A stretch of DNA of 64,000 bases from Olsenella_K sp050953285 (GTDB lineage Bacteria > Actinomycetota > Coriobacteriia > Coriobacteriales > Atopobiaceae): contig JBMNMK010000002.1 in the NCBI GenBank assembly GCA_050953285.1, positions 1,488,001 through 1,552,000 of the forward strand, given 5' to 3'. The notes beneath the pieces are model-generated. The model had not been told where the DNA came from, made no database searches, and was given only the letters and a program-made list of their open reading frames with translations. Shown here one piece after another: positions 18,452-26,333 of the stretch (within the stretch, counting starts at the first letter, position 1; each line of letters begins with the position of its first letter). Made by a program: the position numbers and the translations under genes.

Positions 18452-18886
18452 TTATTTGAGCATGGATTCAACAAACCAGATTGACTTGTTGTAATTCTCG
18501 ACGTGGTCCTCAAGCAAGTTGGTTACGGCAAAATCATTACCTGCGAGCTCGTGGAGAGCAAGCGCCTGCGAACGCAGCGTCTTAAGGTCTTGAAGGAGAA
18601 CCTTAAGAGCATCTCCAACTTCAATCTCCTTGCTGTCAATCTCAGAGATTGTTGCTAATTTGAGGTACTCTGCCAAGCTTGCGGCGGGCGTCTCGCCCTT
18701 CATCTTGAGAAGCTCAGCAACCGCATCAAGCTCATCTGAAATGCCATCATAAATGGATTCCAAGTATTCATGTGCAGCCTTGAACTGGGGACCAACAACA
18801 TTCCAGTGGAGGTTGTGGACCTTGATGTATGAGAGTGAGAGATCAGCGAGGTAGGTATTGAGTCCTTGGGAAAGTTGTGCATCCAT
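18452..18886 (-). CDS. dps: Dps/ferritin-like DNA-protection protein
   Basis: The 144-residue protein is a four-helix ferritin-like protein of the Dps family. The ferroxidase-site region is visible as VHNLHWNVVGPQFKAAHEYLE (in two halves, HNLHW and E64-type acid) followed by DGISDELDAVAE. Dps dodecamers oxidize Fe(II) with peroxide and shield DNA, useful for a strict anaerobe meeting oxygen. ATG 18886 follows AGAAAGGATC. It is a single-gene unit with its own terminator, divergent from the cysteine-rich mini-gene at 18996. Confidence 0.93.
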   Translation of the reverse strand: MDAQLSQGLNTYLADLSLSYIKVHNLHWNVVGPQFKAAHEYLESIYDGISDELDAVAELLKMKGETPAASLAEYLKLATISEIDSKEIEVGDALKVLLQDLKTLRSQALALHELAGNDFAVTNLLEDHVENYNKSIWFVESMLK

Positions 18887-18995
18887 GATAGATCCTTTCT
18901 ATTAGTACTGTTTCTGCAATGCATCTTTCTTGCATGTCGTTATAGTACCCGGATCTACACTTCTTATTAGGAATTATTTCTATTAAGGAGAATCT

Positions 18996-19088
18996 ATGGA
19001 TTGCCCTGATTGCACGGTGTGTGCATCACATCCATTCAAGGGATTGCTTTGGACCAGAGACTCCATTTGTGACTGTTGGTGCGAATGA
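18996..19088 (+). CDS. 30-residue cysteine-rich mini-protein
   Basis: An ORF too short for usual gene calling has an excellent ribosome site (AAGGAG five bases before the ATG). It encodes 30 residues with six cysteines: MDCPDCTVC at the N-terminus and CDCWCE at the end, separated by a basic/hydrophobic middle with a single His. CxxCxxC and CxCxC clusters suggest metal or Fe-S binding, or a cysteine-responsive leader peptide. It is divergent from dps with an AT-rich shared promoter region (18887-18995). No family is recognised. Confidence 0.5.
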   Translation: MDCPDCTVCASHPFKGLLWTRDSICDCWCE

Positions 19089-19095
19089 CAGACAT

Positions 19096-19129
19096 CAAAA
19101 GCGCCCAGACTGGGGGACCGTCTGGGCGC
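19096..19129 (-). terminator. Terminator of the 19-30 kb operon
   Basis: A perfect 10-bp GC-rich stem (19101-19110 with 19120-19129) is followed on the minus strand by TTTTG. It lies about 110 bases beyond the last gene of the operon. A second perfect 9-bp hairpin is present at 19158-19181. Confidence 0.7.
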
Positions 19130-19240
19130 AGGGACATATCGTAGGAGCATTCAATACGACCATGCGAGTTAGCGCATGGTCATGCGCTACGACGACGCAT
19201 ATGGTGCTATGTGTGCTTAGGGCTTGGTATTCAACAGAAT

Positions 19241-19957
19241 TTAACAGTTTGCCTTGAACTCTCTGATCATGCTGCCAAGAGCAACCGGATCATTGTGGAG
19301 CTTGAGGATTGTTGAACCCACGAATACACCATCCGCACCGGCATCTTTACACATAGCAGCATCATCTGGTGCATGGACACCTACGCCGCAATAGATAGGG
19401 TTCTTGAGGCCACGTCCACGCAGATAACTAATGCATGAAGCGAGAGTTGGATGCTCCTTTGTGGCCTGTCCTGGCTCGGGCACGGCTTGCAGATAGGTAA
19501 AACCATTGGTAGTGAGGGCATGCTTGACTTGATCTTCTGGCAGGTGAAACTGAACGTAGCAGCTCACACGTAAGCCACCAGCTATCAGCTCATCGCGGGT
19601 TTTCTCGCCCGTCAAGCCTACCAAGATCATATCTCGATACCCATTTTCCTGGCTAAAGCGTAAGAAGCGGTCGACTCCAATCTCTCTCACGGTGGACTCA
19701 TATGCCAAGAGAATGAACTCAGTATCGGGAAGATCGCACTTTACCTGCGCCATCTGATCCATATAGGCGCCGTAATCATCACAAGCAGCAAGAGCTTCTC
19801 GCATGCGCCCAGAAATGAGCTCGCCTTCCAAATAGGGATCTCTAGAAGGAAAGTCGATCTCTATGGCGTCACATCCAGCATCCGCATAGAGCCGTGCCAT
19901 CTTTGCGCTTGCCTGGAGAGAAGGATAGCCATTTGAGAGGTAGCAAATTAGCTTCAT
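19241..19957 (-). CDS. TrpA-like TIM-barrel protein
   Basis: The 238-residue protein resembles tryptophan synthase alpha: GCDAIEIDFPSRDPYLEGEL near residue 28, and phosphate-binding loops GVGVHAPDDA and GADGVFVGSTILKL. Glu33 aligns with catalytic Glu49 of TrpA, but the Asp60 position holds Glu44 (LEG for ADG). No trp genes are nearby. It is the last gene of the catabolic operon, 8 bases after the alcohol dehydrogenase, with a GGAG site. I infer a lyase or aldolase acting on a phosphorylated intermediate, not tryptophan synthesis. Confidence 0.75.
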   Translation of the reverse strand: MKLICYLSNGYPSLQASAKMARLYADAGCDAIEIDFPSRDPYLEGELISGRMREALAACDDYGAYMDQMAQVKCDLPDTEFILLAYESTVREIGVDRFLRFSQENGYRDMILVGLTGEKTRDELIAGGLRVSCYVQFHLPEDQVKHALTTNGFTYLQAVPEPGQATKEHPTLASCISYLRGRGLKNPIYCGVGVHAPDDAAMCKDAGADGVFVGSTILKLHNDPVALGSMIREFKANC

Positions 19958-19965
19958 AGCATCTC

Positions 19966-21117
19966 CTAACTGCGATAGGCCTGAGTGAGGAGCTCTGCAA
20001 ACTGCTCAACCGTTGGAATGATTGGGTTGGTCTTTGTACAGCCGTCAGCAAGTGATAGGCGCGCCATCTCATCCAGATTGGCAAAGTACGCAGCTTCGTC
20101 AGGTATTACTTCAGCAAGTGAAGGGATACCCACTTGCTTGTTGAGATCACGCACAAGTTGCGCCAAGTCATCGGCACCAGCCTTCGTTGCAAGGCGTGCA
20201 TATACTCCTCGCGCTCTCTCGTCTTGGCTGTTCCAATCAATCACAAGAGGCATCAAGATGGCACACAGCCTGCCATGAGCGACTGGAAAGAAGCCGCCAA
20301 TAGTCTGGGCCATGGAGTGAACAATTCCAAGCGAAACATTGGTGAAGGACAGCCCAGCCACCATGGAGGCGTTGGCCATCATCTCACGTGCTTGCATATC
20401 AGCACCATGAGCATATGCTCGCGGCAACCATTTGATGATATCGAGCGCTGCAGCCTCTCCAAGAATATCTGCTACATAATTTGCACGGTTACTGGCCAGC
20501 GCCTCCACTGCATGAGTCAAGGCATCCATGCCTGTCTCTGCAGTGACACGTGGTGGCATAGTGCAGCTCACGTCCGGGTCAACAAGAGCAATATCTGGCA
20601 TCATCTCCATATCACCCAGACCATGCTTGTGCCCCGTTTCATCATCCGAAATGACCACCGAGCGAGAAACCTCACTTGCTGTACCTGCCGTTGAAGGAAT
20701 GCACATAAAACGGGCCTTTGCCCTCAATGGTGGCAACGGTTTGGTTGAGAGGACCTTATCCAGTGTATCCAGCTCAGGATGCTCATAGATGACCCACATG
20801 GTCTTTGCGGCATCCATTACAGAGCCCCCGCCCAACGCACAAATGAGATTGGGCTTCCATTCCAGCATCGCTTTGGCGCCGCGCATAACGGTAGAAAAAT
20901 GTGGATCTGGTTCAACGTCACGCAAGACTGTGGTCTTTGCACCTGCTTCATGGAAATAATCTTCTACTTTTGCAAGCGCGCCACTCTTCTCTACCGATGA
21001 GCCTCCAATGACAATCATTGCTCTCGTGCAGGCAACACTCTTGATAAACTCAAGGCAGCCCCTACCAAACATGAGCTGACTGCCAGCAAGCTTCATAGGA
21101 CGCATCATATGCATCAT
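19966..21117 (-). CDS. Iron-containing alcohol dehydrogenase
   Basis: About 383 residues, family III alcohol dehydrogenase. The NAD-binding motif is CALGGGSVMDAAK near residue 93. Metal-ligand segments are GMDALTHAVEA, IVHSMAQ and PVAHGRLCAI. The N-terminus has clustered Met codons (MMHMM), so the exact start is unsure; AGAGAGGAA precedes the first. In this operon it probably reduces an aldehyde released by a carbon-carbon cleavage step, regenerating NAD+. The substrate is unknown. Confidence 0.88.
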   Translation of the reverse strand: MMHMMRPMKLAGSQLMFGRGCLEFIKSVACTRAMIVIGGSSVEKSGALAKVEDYFHEAGAKTTVLRDVEPDPHFSTVMRGAKAMLEWKPNLICALGGGSVMDAAKTMWVIYEHPELDTLDKVLSTKPLPPLRAKARFMCIPSTAGTASEVSRSVVISDDETGHKHGLGDMEMMPDIALVDPDVSCTMPPRVTAETGMDALTHAVEALASNRANYVADILGEAAALDIIKWLPRAYAHGADMQAREMMANASMVAGLSFTNVSLGIVHSMAQTIGGFFPVAHGRLCAILMPLVIDWNSQDERARGVYARLATKAGADDLAQLVRDLNKQVGIPSLAEVIPDEAAYFANLDEMARLSLADGCTKTNPIIPTVEQFAELLTQAYRS

Positions 21118-21156
21118 TTCCTCTCTTCCCCGTCAGGGAAATCATGGGTCAAACCA

Positions 21157-21951
21157 CTAACGACCAAGGGCCGAAAGCACCTCTCGAACCATGTCGTAAT
21201 CAATGGGGTTGCTGAGAATACCGCCTTGCTTCAAGCTCGACCCAATAATGGCGCCGTCTGCAATTGAAAGCTGCTCTTTGATGTTGGATGCCTTAACGCC
21301 ACTGCCGGCAATAACGGGAAGGTCAACCACTTTTTGCACGCGCTTGATCTGATCTATAGGTGTCTCCACACCACTGGCGGTTCCCGTGACGATAATACCA
21401 TCTGCTCCACAGGAAGCAGCAGAGACGGCAGAGGACTCAATGGGAACGTTAGGAATAACCATGTTACTGTGCTTGACCTGTACGTCTGCTAAGACCATGA
21501 TGTCTTCTGCATCAAGGTTGCGACGGATCTCCATGCATAGCTTTGCGCAAGGCTGCACAATACCGTCGTAGTATTGCACCATATCCACAAATACAGGGAT
21601 GCGAACGAAGCTACATCCATTGGCTTTTGCAATGGAAAGAGCTGCGACACAGTCACTGAAAGCTGCATCTACACCCACGGGAATATCTACAGATGCACAT
21701 ACATGGGCAGTGGCTGCAGAGAGCGCCGCAACTGCGGGTTTTTGCAGCAGAGCACCCATGGGGTTATCGTTCATGTTCTCTACAATAACCGCGTCTACCC
21801 CAGCACGCTCAAGCGTCTTGGCATCTTGGACAGCCTGGTCAATCACCTTGGACATATCGCCCGCAAAGGTTGCTGTCCCTGGCAGCGCTAGGCAGTGAAC
21901 CATGCCAATAACAAAGCCGTTGCCCTTCTTGATGATGTTCTTGATATCCAT
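21157..21951 (-). CDS. BtpA/SgcQ-family TIM-barrel protein
   Basis: 264 residues; GMVHCLALPG near the N-terminus, VDAVIVENMNDNP, and the late segment ADGIIVTGTASG are characteristic of the BtpA/SgcQ family. BtpA was linked to photosystem I biogenesis and SgcQ to an orphan sugar operon; enzymatic activity is not known to me. AAAGGA precedes ATG 21951. Its place between a nucleoside phosphorylase and an alcohol dehydrogenase suggests an isomerase or lyase step on a sugar phosphate. Confidence 0.85.
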   Translation of the reverse strand: MDIKNIIKKGNGFVIGMVHCLALPGTATFAGDMSKVIDQAVQDAKTLERAGVDAVIVENMNDNPMGALLQKPAVAALSAATAHVCASVDIPVGVDAAFSDCVAALSIAKANGCSFVRIPVFVDMVQYYDGIVQPCAKLCMEIRRNLDAEDIMVLADVQVKHSNMVIPNVPIESSAVSAASCGADGIIVTGTASGVETPIDQIKRVQKVVDLPVIAGSGVKASNIKEQLSIADGAIIGSSLKQGGILSNPIDYDMVREVLSALGR

Positions 21952-22020
21952 AACAGTCCTTTCTTTGAGACTTGTAGTGTCAATTCAGGTACGATACATG
22001 CCATAAGCTGGCATTATTCT

Positions 22021-22764
22021 CTAGCTGTTGAAGCGCACAATTCCATCGAGCGTGACACGGCACAGCAGATCCTCCGCATCTGTGCGTTCTTGTCCATGTA
22101 GGGCATCTTTGAGGTTTTCCAATACGGTGCAAAGAGTCACAACGCACGCCCTTACCCCCATAAGGCGAGCAACAGTCAATATGCAGGATGATTCCATGTC
22201 TACTCCCACTACACCGAGCTTCTTAAGCTCCGTAAAGGTGGTGGACATATCCCGACCAGATTCACGCGAGAAACGCGAGTCATGCATCTTTGTGTAGAAG
22301 CCATCCATTGTGCAGTTAATGCCGTTGAGACTTCTATGTCCATGGGAAGAAACGGCCTCATTCATAACGTTGACCAGCTCAATATCTGCAACGGCAGGAT
22401 AGGATTCATCCACATATGTAAGGCTCGTACTCTCACGCCGCATGGCCGCAATTGGGATCACAAAGTCACCGAGCATATCGTCCACCAGCGACATCACCGT
22501 TCCCATACGTACAGCAACGCGCATGCCTGCTTCATACATCTCCTCAACAGCAATGGCCGCAGATGGAGCACCAATTCCTGTAGAGGTCACGGTTACAGGA
22601 CATCCTTGGTATGTGCCGGTATACGTATTGAACTCTCGGTTGAAGGCGACATGAGAGACGTTGTCCAGATAGCCCTTAAGAACCTCGACTCTCCAAGGAT
22701 CACCAGAAAAGATCACATTTGGAGCAACGGTTTTCTCGTCTGCACCAAGGTAGAGCGTTGACAC
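22021..22764 (-). CDS. Nucleoside phosphorylase (uridine phosphorylase-like)
   Basis: About 247 residues of the PNP/UDP phosphorylase superfamily. SGDPWR (phosphate-binding), MGTVMSL, and GVDMESSCILTVA (the ribose/base-binding Glu motif) are visible. These enzymes split nucleosides with phosphate to base and pentose 1-phosphate. A GTG at 22764 is preferred since GAGGTG lies eight bases upstream; the ATG at 22782 would overlap the kinase gene by 16 bases. The gene follows the PfkB kinase in the operon. Confidence 0.85.
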   Translation of the reverse strand: MSTLYLGADEKTVAPNVIFSGDPWRVEVLKGYLDNVSHVAFNREFNTYTGTYQGCPVTVTSTGIGAPSAAIAVEEMYEAGMRVAVRMGTVMSLVDDMLGDFVIPIAAMRRESTSLTYVDESYPAVADIELVNVMNEAVSSHGHRSLNGINCTMDGFYTKMHDSRFSRESGRDMSTTFTELKKLGVVGVDMESSCILTVARLMGVRACVVTLCTVLENLKDALHGQERTDAEDLLCRVTLDGIVRFNS

Positions 22765-22766
22765 GA

Positions 22767-23720
22767 TCACTTCACCTCGCATTTGTCGAACGCCTCATAG
22801 CGGCGCATGAACTCTTCGATATGAGGCATGCCTGTGCAGCAACCCTCTTTCTCTAGAACAAAAGAAGAGAGTGTTGATCCCATTTGACAACATGCGCTCA
22901 GATCAAACCCCTTAATGCGGCCGTAGAGGAACCCCGCCATGTAGGCATCTCCTCCGCCCGTGGTGTCTACCACAGCTGTGCAATCACAACAGGGAACGCA
23001 TCCGTGTATTCTCTGATCTCCCTCGCGTGCCCAATACGCACTGCCACGTACCCCATAGGTCGTCACCAAAATGCTGGCCTCACCTATCTCAAGCAGGTCT
23101 TCCAAACTCTTGAGGCCAAATTCGTATTCAATGCTTGTGCGTTCTGACTCGTTGGTAAAAATAATGTCGCTGTGAATGAGAATCTCCCATAAGAAGTCAT
23201 GGGGAAAGGCGTTTGCATCACCTTTCATGCCAAAGACAATAGGAATATCAAAGAGTCGACATTTTGTAAAAAACTCCTTGTTGTCCGGCAATGATGCCAC
23301 CGTAATCACGCCATATCGAACACCATGGAAGAGGTTGTCAGACAGAGGTTGAAAATGGTGCGCATCCATGGACCCTGGATAGAAAAGGGTAATGTGCTCC
23401 CCCTGGCTATCTTCTACAAGAAAGCTCGTCGACGTCGTTTCATCAGGAAGTACGGTAATACCTTCTGTTGAGACACCCGCTTCTTCTAGAAAGCTCTTGA
23501 GACCTACCGCCTCCCAATCGCCGCCCACACGTAGCACAGGCATTGCCGATATACCAAGCTTTGAGAGTCCATATGCAATGTTCACCGAGCAGCCACCTGG
23601 ATAGATAGTGGTACAGCTTGTGTTTGAGATAAGTGACGTATATCCCACTCGTGCAGGCGTCTTAATCTTAAGCACATGATCCATGCTGACATAGCCGCTC
23701 GTTATTACCTCACACCCCAT
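22767..23720 (-). CDS. PfkB-family carbohydrate/nucleoside kinase
   Basis: 317 residues of the ribokinase fold. The N-terminal signature is PGGCSVNIAYGLSKLG near residue 41. The C-terminal signature is DTTGGGDAYMAGFLYG with the catalytic Asp; the usual GAGD is here GGGD. ATG 23720 abuts the preceding stop (TAGATG). In context it would phosphorylate a nucleoside or a sugar freed from it. Which one cannot be read from the sequence. Confidence 0.88.
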   Translation of the reverse strand: MGCEVITSGYVSMDHVLKIKTPARVGYTSLISNTSCTTIYPGGCSVNIAYGLSKLGISAMPVLRVGGDWEAVGLKSFLEEAGVSTEGITVLPDETTSTSFLVEDSQGEHITLFYPGSMDAHHFQPLSDNLFHGVRYGVITVASLPDNKEFFTKCRLFDIPIVFGMKGDANAFPHDFLWEILIHSDIIFTNESERTSIEYEFGLKSLEDLLEIGEASILVTTYGVRGSAYWAREGDQRIHGCVPCCDCTAVVDTTGGGDAYMAGFLYGRIKGFDLSACCQMGSTLSSFVLEKEGCCTGMPHIEEFMRRYEAFDKCEVK

Positions 23721-24314
23721 CTAGATCACCTCTCTATCTAGATCAGCGAGCAATTCATCTATGTCAACAACACGTCCCAAATACTTATCTATGTCCTCGA
23801 GGTTCACGCGATTGACTGTCTCATCATTTGTTGCCACGCACTCACGTACCACAATGGGGTCGTAGTTGAGGTAAAACGCATCAGTAACAGTGGCACGGAT
23901 GCAGCAGTTAGTCTTGGTTCCCACTACAATAAGGTGTTTTACGTGGTTCTCTCTCAGTACCAAATCAAGATCAGTTCCAAAAAACCCGCTGTAACGGCGC
24001 TTACGAATCACGTAGTCCCGATCTAGATCTACTTCAAGCATGGGATCTATCTCAACGCCTCGAGTTCCCTCAATGCAGCACGGCCGCATACCCGCACTCT
24101 TCTCATCAGGTTTCCCCGATCTCGTAAAGTGCTGGAGGAAGACTACGAGCTTGTTGTGCTTGCGACATGCCTCAAGTACGCGCGCAATCTGTGGAAGAAC
24201 TTCGCGGTTCTGCGGGTAGAAGACAAGACCGCTGGGATCGCAGAAGTCGTAGAGCATATCAACGATAAGCAGCGCTGTTGCATCACTCTGGCATGCAGTG
24301 TCTTGGCTAGCCAT
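23721..24314 (-). CDS. Isochorismatase/nicotinamidase-family hydrolase
   Basis: 197 residues. The Asp-Lys-Cys catalytic triad appears as LLIVDMLYDF, VIRKRRYSGFFGTDLD and VVGTKTNCCIRATVTDAF, the last with the nucleophilic Cys and the family cis-peptide region. Members hydrolyse amides such as nicotinamide, ureidoacrylate or N-carbamoyl compounds. ATG 24314 with AAGGGGG overlaps the permease stop by 8 bases. It probably opens or deaminates the base part of the imported compound; nicotinamide is one candidate. Confidence 0.85.
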   Translation of the reverse strand: MASQDTACQSDATALLIVDMLYDFCDPSGLVFYPQNREVLPQIARVLEACRKHNKLVVFLQHFTRSGKPDEKSAGMRPCCIEGTRGVEIDPMLEVDLDRDYVIRKRRYSGFFGTDLDLVLRENHVKHLIVVGTKTNCCIRATVTDAFYLNYDPIVVRECVATNDETVNRVNLEDIDKYLGRVVDIDELLADLDREVI

Positions 24315-25221
24315 TCTGGAACCCCCTTGTACGAACGTTGCGTCGTTTGGCAAGAGAGACTCCCGTTAACACCACAACCATGAGGATGTAAGGAATGATG
24401 TCAAAAAGACCAGATACAGGACCTGCAAAGATGGCAAGGTTAATGGCAAGAGAGCGAGCAAAACCAAAGAGAATGGCGTAGAAAGCCGAGAGCGCAGGAT
24501 CTCCTCTGCCGCAGTAAATTGCAGCAATTGCAATAAAACCTCGACTTGCTGTCATATCGTTGGTAAAAAGCCCCAGATCCTCTGTAGAAAGATTCACTCC
24601 CGCCAGAGCGCAGCACGCAGCACCAATAAGAATTGCAAGATACTTGTAGTGATCACACCTGATGCCCAAACTCTTTGCCGCATCCTCATTCTCTCCAACT
24701 ACACGCACGTAGGTACCAAAGCGCGTCCGATACGAGAGCATCCACATGAGAGGAATACCAATGAAGGCAACATAAGCAAGGATAGGATGCCCCGACACGA
24801 TAGGTCCCAATATAGGAATGTCTTCGATAATGGGAATACTGATGGAATGAGCTGCAACATCAAAGTTTGAAAGAGTGATGTTTGAAACGCCCATCTCTGC
24901 CATCACAAAGCGAGGAATCGCTGATGCCAAGAGATTGATAGCAAGGCCTATCACAATCACATTGCCGTTAAAGGTAACGCCTAGGACAGAGAAAATGAGG
25001 CCGAACGCGAGACTGGCTAGCAAGGCTAATGCAAGTCCCAACATCATGTTGCCCGTAAAGAAGACAGTGATAGTGGAGACAAAAGCACCTATCAACATCA
25101 TGCCTTCAAGAGCAATATTGAGAACGTTAGCCTTATAGGCAAAAACACCGCCAATGACACAGAAGATGATGGGGACGCTGTGGTAAATAGTGTCAGCGAG
25201 AATGCTGTTGAGAAGTCCCAT
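24307..25221 (-). CDS. BMP-type ABC importer permease 2
   Basis: 304 residues, about eight to nine membrane segments, of the branched-chain-permease fold used by BMP/nucleoside importers (family arrangement permease-permease-ATPase-lipoprotein). NVLNIALEGMMLIGAF early in the protein is the conserved start of this family. ATG 25221 follows GGAGG. It lies two bases after the first permease gene. Confidence 0.9.
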   Translation of the reverse strand: MGLLNSILADTIYHSVPIIFCVIGGVFAYKANVLNIALEGMMLIGAFVSTITVFFTGNMMLGLALALLASLAFGLIFSVLGVTFNGNVIVIGLAINLLASAIPRFVMAEMGVSNITLSNFDVAAHSISIPIIEDIPILGPIVSGHPILAYVAFIGIPLMWMLSYRTRFGTYVRVVGENEDAAKSLGIRCDHYKYLAILIGAACCALAGVNLSTEDLGLFTNDMTASRGFIAIAAIYCGRGDPALSAFYAILFGFARSLAINLAIFAGPVSGLFDIIPYILMVVVLTGVSLAKRRNVRTRGFQNG

Positions 25222-25223
25222 CT

Positions 25224-26333
25224 CTATGCCTCCTTCCGTGCGGTTACCCGTGTTCTGCAAGTACGCCATTCACGAACGCGTGCCAAAACGCCGAACTTCT
25301 CGTCAATAAACTTGACCGCAAGGAAGAGAATGATGAATCCCTGAATGACGGTCACAATTTCCTTGGGTACAGTGGAGTACATATTGATGTTGTCAGCACC
25401 AGTCTTGAGGGCTGCATACAGAATTGCAGCGATGATGACACCGATTGGTGAATGGCTTCCCAAAAGTGAAACCAGCATGCCGTCCCAACCAAGTCCAGGA
25501 TTGCCCGAGAAATCCAACGTATAGTGGAATTTCTCGCTCAACATCCACCCAGCACCTGCAAGGCCCGCAAGCAACCCAGAAATGAGCATGAGCACGACAA
25601 TCTTGCGGCTTACACGCATACCGCTCGCCTCAGCAAACTCAACATTCTTGCCCATGGCCTCAATGGTGTAACCAAGGCGCGTGCGCTTCATCACAACCCA
25701 CATGATCACAAAGGCGACAAGAGCGATGAAGAAGAATGGCGTAATGCGAACATTACCTATACGCGTAAACATCACGTTGTCATGAATCATAGGCGTGCTA
25801 ACATAGCCCGCGCCCTCATCACGAAAGATACCTGTGGAAAGGAATTCCAACACTTTGGTGAGTGCGTAGTTTAGCATGAGGGTAACAACCATCTCATCAA
25901 CGTGACAATATGCCTTCAGGAGGGCAGGCACCAGCGCAAAAAGCATGCCAAAAACAATACCCACCAAAAGACAGGTGGCCTGCGCCATTATGGGATTCAT
26001 TGTTTCGGGAAGCATTGATCCCACAATGCCTGCGCAGAATGCGCCAAGAACGCACGATCCCTCAACTGCCATGTTGTAGATGTTGGCTTTGAATGTCACA
26101 GCAATGGCAAGGCCCGTCAAAATAAGAGGGCTCGCATAATGCAATGTGGTAAAGAAGCCCTTTTGTGTGAGTAACGATTTCTCAAAGAGAATCCCGTAGG
26201 TTTGCCAGGGATCAACTCCTTGCGACAACATAACAACGGCCCCAACAAAGAATGCCAAAAGGACAGGCAGAAGAGAGTTAATTAGCTGTCTTCCTGCCGT
26301 GCGGGTACCTTTCTTTAAGGCTTCTCTACTCAT
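25224..26333 (-). CDS. BMP-type ABC importer permease 1
   Basis: 369 residues with an extra N-terminal membrane region compared with the second permease. ANIYNMAVEGSCVLGAF matches the family motif. ATG 26333 follows GAGGTGA and overlaps the ATPase stop, showing translational coupling. Together with the second permease it forms the membrane channel. Confidence 0.9.
   Translation of the reverse strand: MSREALKKGTRTAGRQLINSLLPVLLAFFVGAVVMLSQGVDPWQTYGILFEKSLLTQKGFFTTLHYASPLILTGLAIAVTFKANIYNMAVEGSCVLGAFCAGIVGSMLPETMNPIMAQATCLLVGIVFGMLFALVPALLKAYCHVDEMVVTLMLNYALTKVLEFLSTGIFRDEGAGYVSTPMIHDNVMFTRIGNVRITPFFFIALVAFVIMWVVMKRTRLGYTIEAMGKNVEFAEASGMRVSRKIVVLMLISGLLAGLAGAGWMLSEKFHYTLDFSGNPGLGWDGMLVSLLGSHSPIGVIIAAILYAALKTGADNINMYSTVPKEIVTVIQGFIILFLAVKFIDEKFGVLARVREWRTCRTRVTARKEA

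Noticed and set aside
18996..19180. Extension of the cysteine-rich mini-gene through its TGA as selenocysteine
   Set aside because: The hairpin after the TGA is too far away for a bacterial SECIS and fits the minus-strand terminator; the extended peptide looks random.
19241..19957. Annotation as trpA
   Set aside because: No trp genes nearby, a catalytic Asp is replaced by Glu, and the operon is catabolic.
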